Source: an uncultured Verrucomicrobiae bacterium
GTDB taxonomy: Bacteria > Verrucomicrobiota > Verrucomicrobiia > Verrucomicrobiales > DEV007
Direction of reading: 5' to 3'
Length of the DNA: 7,609 nt
NCBI GenBank assembly: GCA_937898895.1
Contig: CALDKL010000084.1
Span: forward strand, 1-7,609
Shown: positions 6,331 to 7,609 of the stretch, piece after piece
How positions within the stretch are numbered: position 1 is the first letter of the stretch
Layout of the letters: every line of letters begins with the position of its first letter
The notes under the pieces: model-generated
What the model was told of the DNA's origin: nothing
Database searches by the model: none
Seen by the model: only the letters and a program-made list of their open reading frames with translations
Made by a program: the position numbers and the translations under genes

Positions 6331-7609
6331 AATCGTGGGAGGTGGTGAGGGCTATGGGACGATTCAAACCAGGCGGCGCCGCCCTGGCCTCCGCCGATGC
6401 AGAGGCTGATGAGGGCGCGTTTCCCGCCCGAGGCTTCGAGTTGCTTCAGGGCGGTGAGAACGAGGCGTGCTCCCGTCGCGCCGACGGGATGGCCGAGGGC
6501 GATAGCCCCGCCCTGGGGATTGAGTCGATCTTCCGGAATCGCGAGGCTATCGAAAGGTGTGGTGTTGAGCCGCTTCAGCACAGCGAGAACCTGGGCGGCG
6601 AAGGCCTCGTTGATCTCGATGAGATCCGCGTCCGCGGGGCGCAACCCGGTGCGCTCGTGCAACTCGCGGATCGCGTAGGCAGGGCCGAGTCCCATGCGTT
6701 TCGGATCGCATCCCGTCCACACGAAATCGACGAGTCGTCCGAGAGGAGCGACACCAAGTGCCTCCGCCCTCGCTTCGCTCATCACCAGCAGGGCGACGGC
6801 ACCGTCACTGATCTGCGAGCTGTTGCCCGCCGTGATTGTGCCGGTCGTCTTTTCAAAAACCGGAGCCAGTCGCGCGAGAGCTTCCCGCGTTTGCCTCTCG
6901 CGGATGCCGTTGTCGCGATCCGCAAACCCCGCGACCGTTCCCGGCAGGTAGACTGGCGCGATTTCGCGGGCGAAGGCATCGCGGGCTGCGGCAGCCTTGC
7001 GGTGTGACTGAAGGGAAAACTCATCCTGTGCCTCGCGGGTGATGTCGAATTCGCGGGCGAGAAGTTCGGCCGTTTCACCCATGTTCAGTCCCGAGACGGG
7101 ATCGGTGAGTCCCAGCCTGAGACCCGCGACCGGGACGAAATCGGCGGGACGGAAGGCGATGGCCGCAGCCGCCTTTCCGCCCGCTGATTTCGCCCGCGAC
7201 AGTGCCGCGAACTTGGCGGCCGCAGCCAAAGTGAAAAGCAGGGGAATGCGCGTCATGTTCTCCGTCCCCCCGACGACAAAGACTTCCCCGCGTCCGGCAG
7301 CGAGACGATCTGCGGCAACGGTGAGCGCTTCGAGTCCGCTGGCACAATTGCGATGCACCGTCATGGCGGGCACGGCCTCGGGCACCCCCGCCCGCAGCGC
7401 GATGACCCGAGCCAGATTCGGAGCCTCGGCGGGCTGAGAAACGCATCCGAAGATCAATTCATCGATCATCGCCGGATCGATTCCCGTGCGGTGCAAGAGG
7501 GTCTGCACGACGACCCGGCCCTGTTCGGTCGCGTCGATTCCACTGAAATCGGTCCCCGCTTTCAGAAAAGGCGTGCGGACGCCATCGACGACGACGAGCT
7601 TGCCGTTGC
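6327..7609 (-). CDS. Acetyl-CoA C-acyltransferase (3-ketoacyl-CoA thiolase), 5' end outside window
   Basis: Open from the window edge (first full codon at 7607), with 426 residues visible. The product should cleave 3-ketoacyl-CoA with CoA, the last beta-oxidation step. The acylated cysteine is C88 of the visible part (HRNCASG). The other active-site motifs are NEAFAAQ (N333), GHPVGATGAR (H373) and LCIGGGQG (C403). The long middle loop ending GLNMGETAELLA and the sequence PAEAPNLAR resemble FadI/HADHB beta subunits. However, FadI and HADHB carry His in HEAFA, where this protein has Asn as in FadA and PhaA, so I give no symbol. A GTG at 7508 could be mistaken for the start, but conserved N-terminal sequence (VVVDGVRTPFLKAG) lies upstream of it in frame. 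Probably only a few to about 20 residues are missing, judging by FadI at 436 residues. It is the first visible gene of the operon, and its TGA overlaps the fadJ ATG. Confidence 0.95.
   Translation of the reverse strand, partial: NGKLVVVDGVRTPFLKAGTDFSGIDATEQGRVVVQTLLHRTGIDPAMIDELIFGCVSQPAEAPNLARVIALRAGVPEAVPAMTVHRNCASGLEALTVAADRLAAGRGEVFVVGGTENMTRIPLLFTLAAAAKFAALSRAKSAGGKAAAAIAFRPADFVPVAGLRLGLTDPVSGLNMGETAELLAREFDITREAQDEFSLQSHRKAAAARDAFAREIAPVYLPGTVAGFADRDNGIRERQTREALARLAPVFEKTTGTITAGNSSQISDGAVALLVMSEARAEALGVAPLGRLVDFVWTGCDPKRMGLGPAYAIRELHERTGLRPADADLIEINEAFAAQVLAVLKRLNTTPFDSLAIPEDRLNPQGGAIALGHPVGATGARLVLTALKQLEASGGKRALISLCIGGGQGGAAWFESSHSPHHLPRL

Noticed and set aside
7506..7508. GTG as the thiolase start
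   Set aside because: At least 33 in-frame codons upstream encode conserved thiolase N-terminal sequence (DGVRTPF), so the true start is beyond the window edge.
1..7609. Search for CRISPR arrays, tandem repeats, insertion sequences, tRNA genes, phage or defence genes
   Set aside because: None seen by eye; nearly all of the window is occupied by the five metabolic genes.

Overview
The window is GC-rich and densely coded, and looks like an ordinary stretch of a free-living bacterial chromosome. The coding style (two ATGA gene overlaps, weak or absent Shine-Dalgarno sequences, a long VLCAD-like acyl-CoA dehydrogenase next to a FadJ-like protein) would fit a Verrucomicrobiota/PVC-type or similar high-GC bacterium. 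That placement is an impression from sequence style only. I see no transposase, integrase, phage gene, tRNA, rRNA or CRISPR array.

Layout. Positions 1-186 (+) hold the last 61 codons of a gene that looks like a class-III PLP aminotransferase. Positions 187-406 are a short convergent intergenic region rich in inverted repeats, with a candidate intrinsic terminator for the minus-strand gene that follows. Positions 407-2134 (-) are ilvD, dihydroxy-acid dehydratase. Positions 2135-2374 are a 240-base gap with no convincing gene. Positions 2375-4261 (-) are a VLCAD-like acyl-CoA dehydrogenase, 4258-6330 (-) a FadJ-like enoyl-CoA hydratase/3-hydroxyacyl-CoA dehydrogenase, and 6327-7609 (-) a thiolase whose N-terminus lies beyond the window edge.

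The three minus-strand lipid genes are transcribed in the order thiolase, FadJ-like, acyl-CoA dehydrogenase. Each junction is a 4-base ATGA overlap, so they almost certainly form one translationally coupled operon. Together they supply all four reactions of a beta-oxidation cycle: dehydrogenation, hydration, second oxidation and thiolysis. The order thiolase before multifunctional protein matches fadIJ rather than fadBA. IlvD follows on the same strand after a gap; it belongs to branched-chain amino acid synthesis and may be a separate transcription unit or be reached by read-through.

I found no evidence of an undescribed system. The items most worth a second look are the apparently shortened C-terminus of the FadJ-like protein, the mixed family motifs of the thiolase, the aromatic-rich C-terminal region of the acyl-CoA dehydrogenase, and the mutually exclusive hairpins between the aminotransferase and ilvD.
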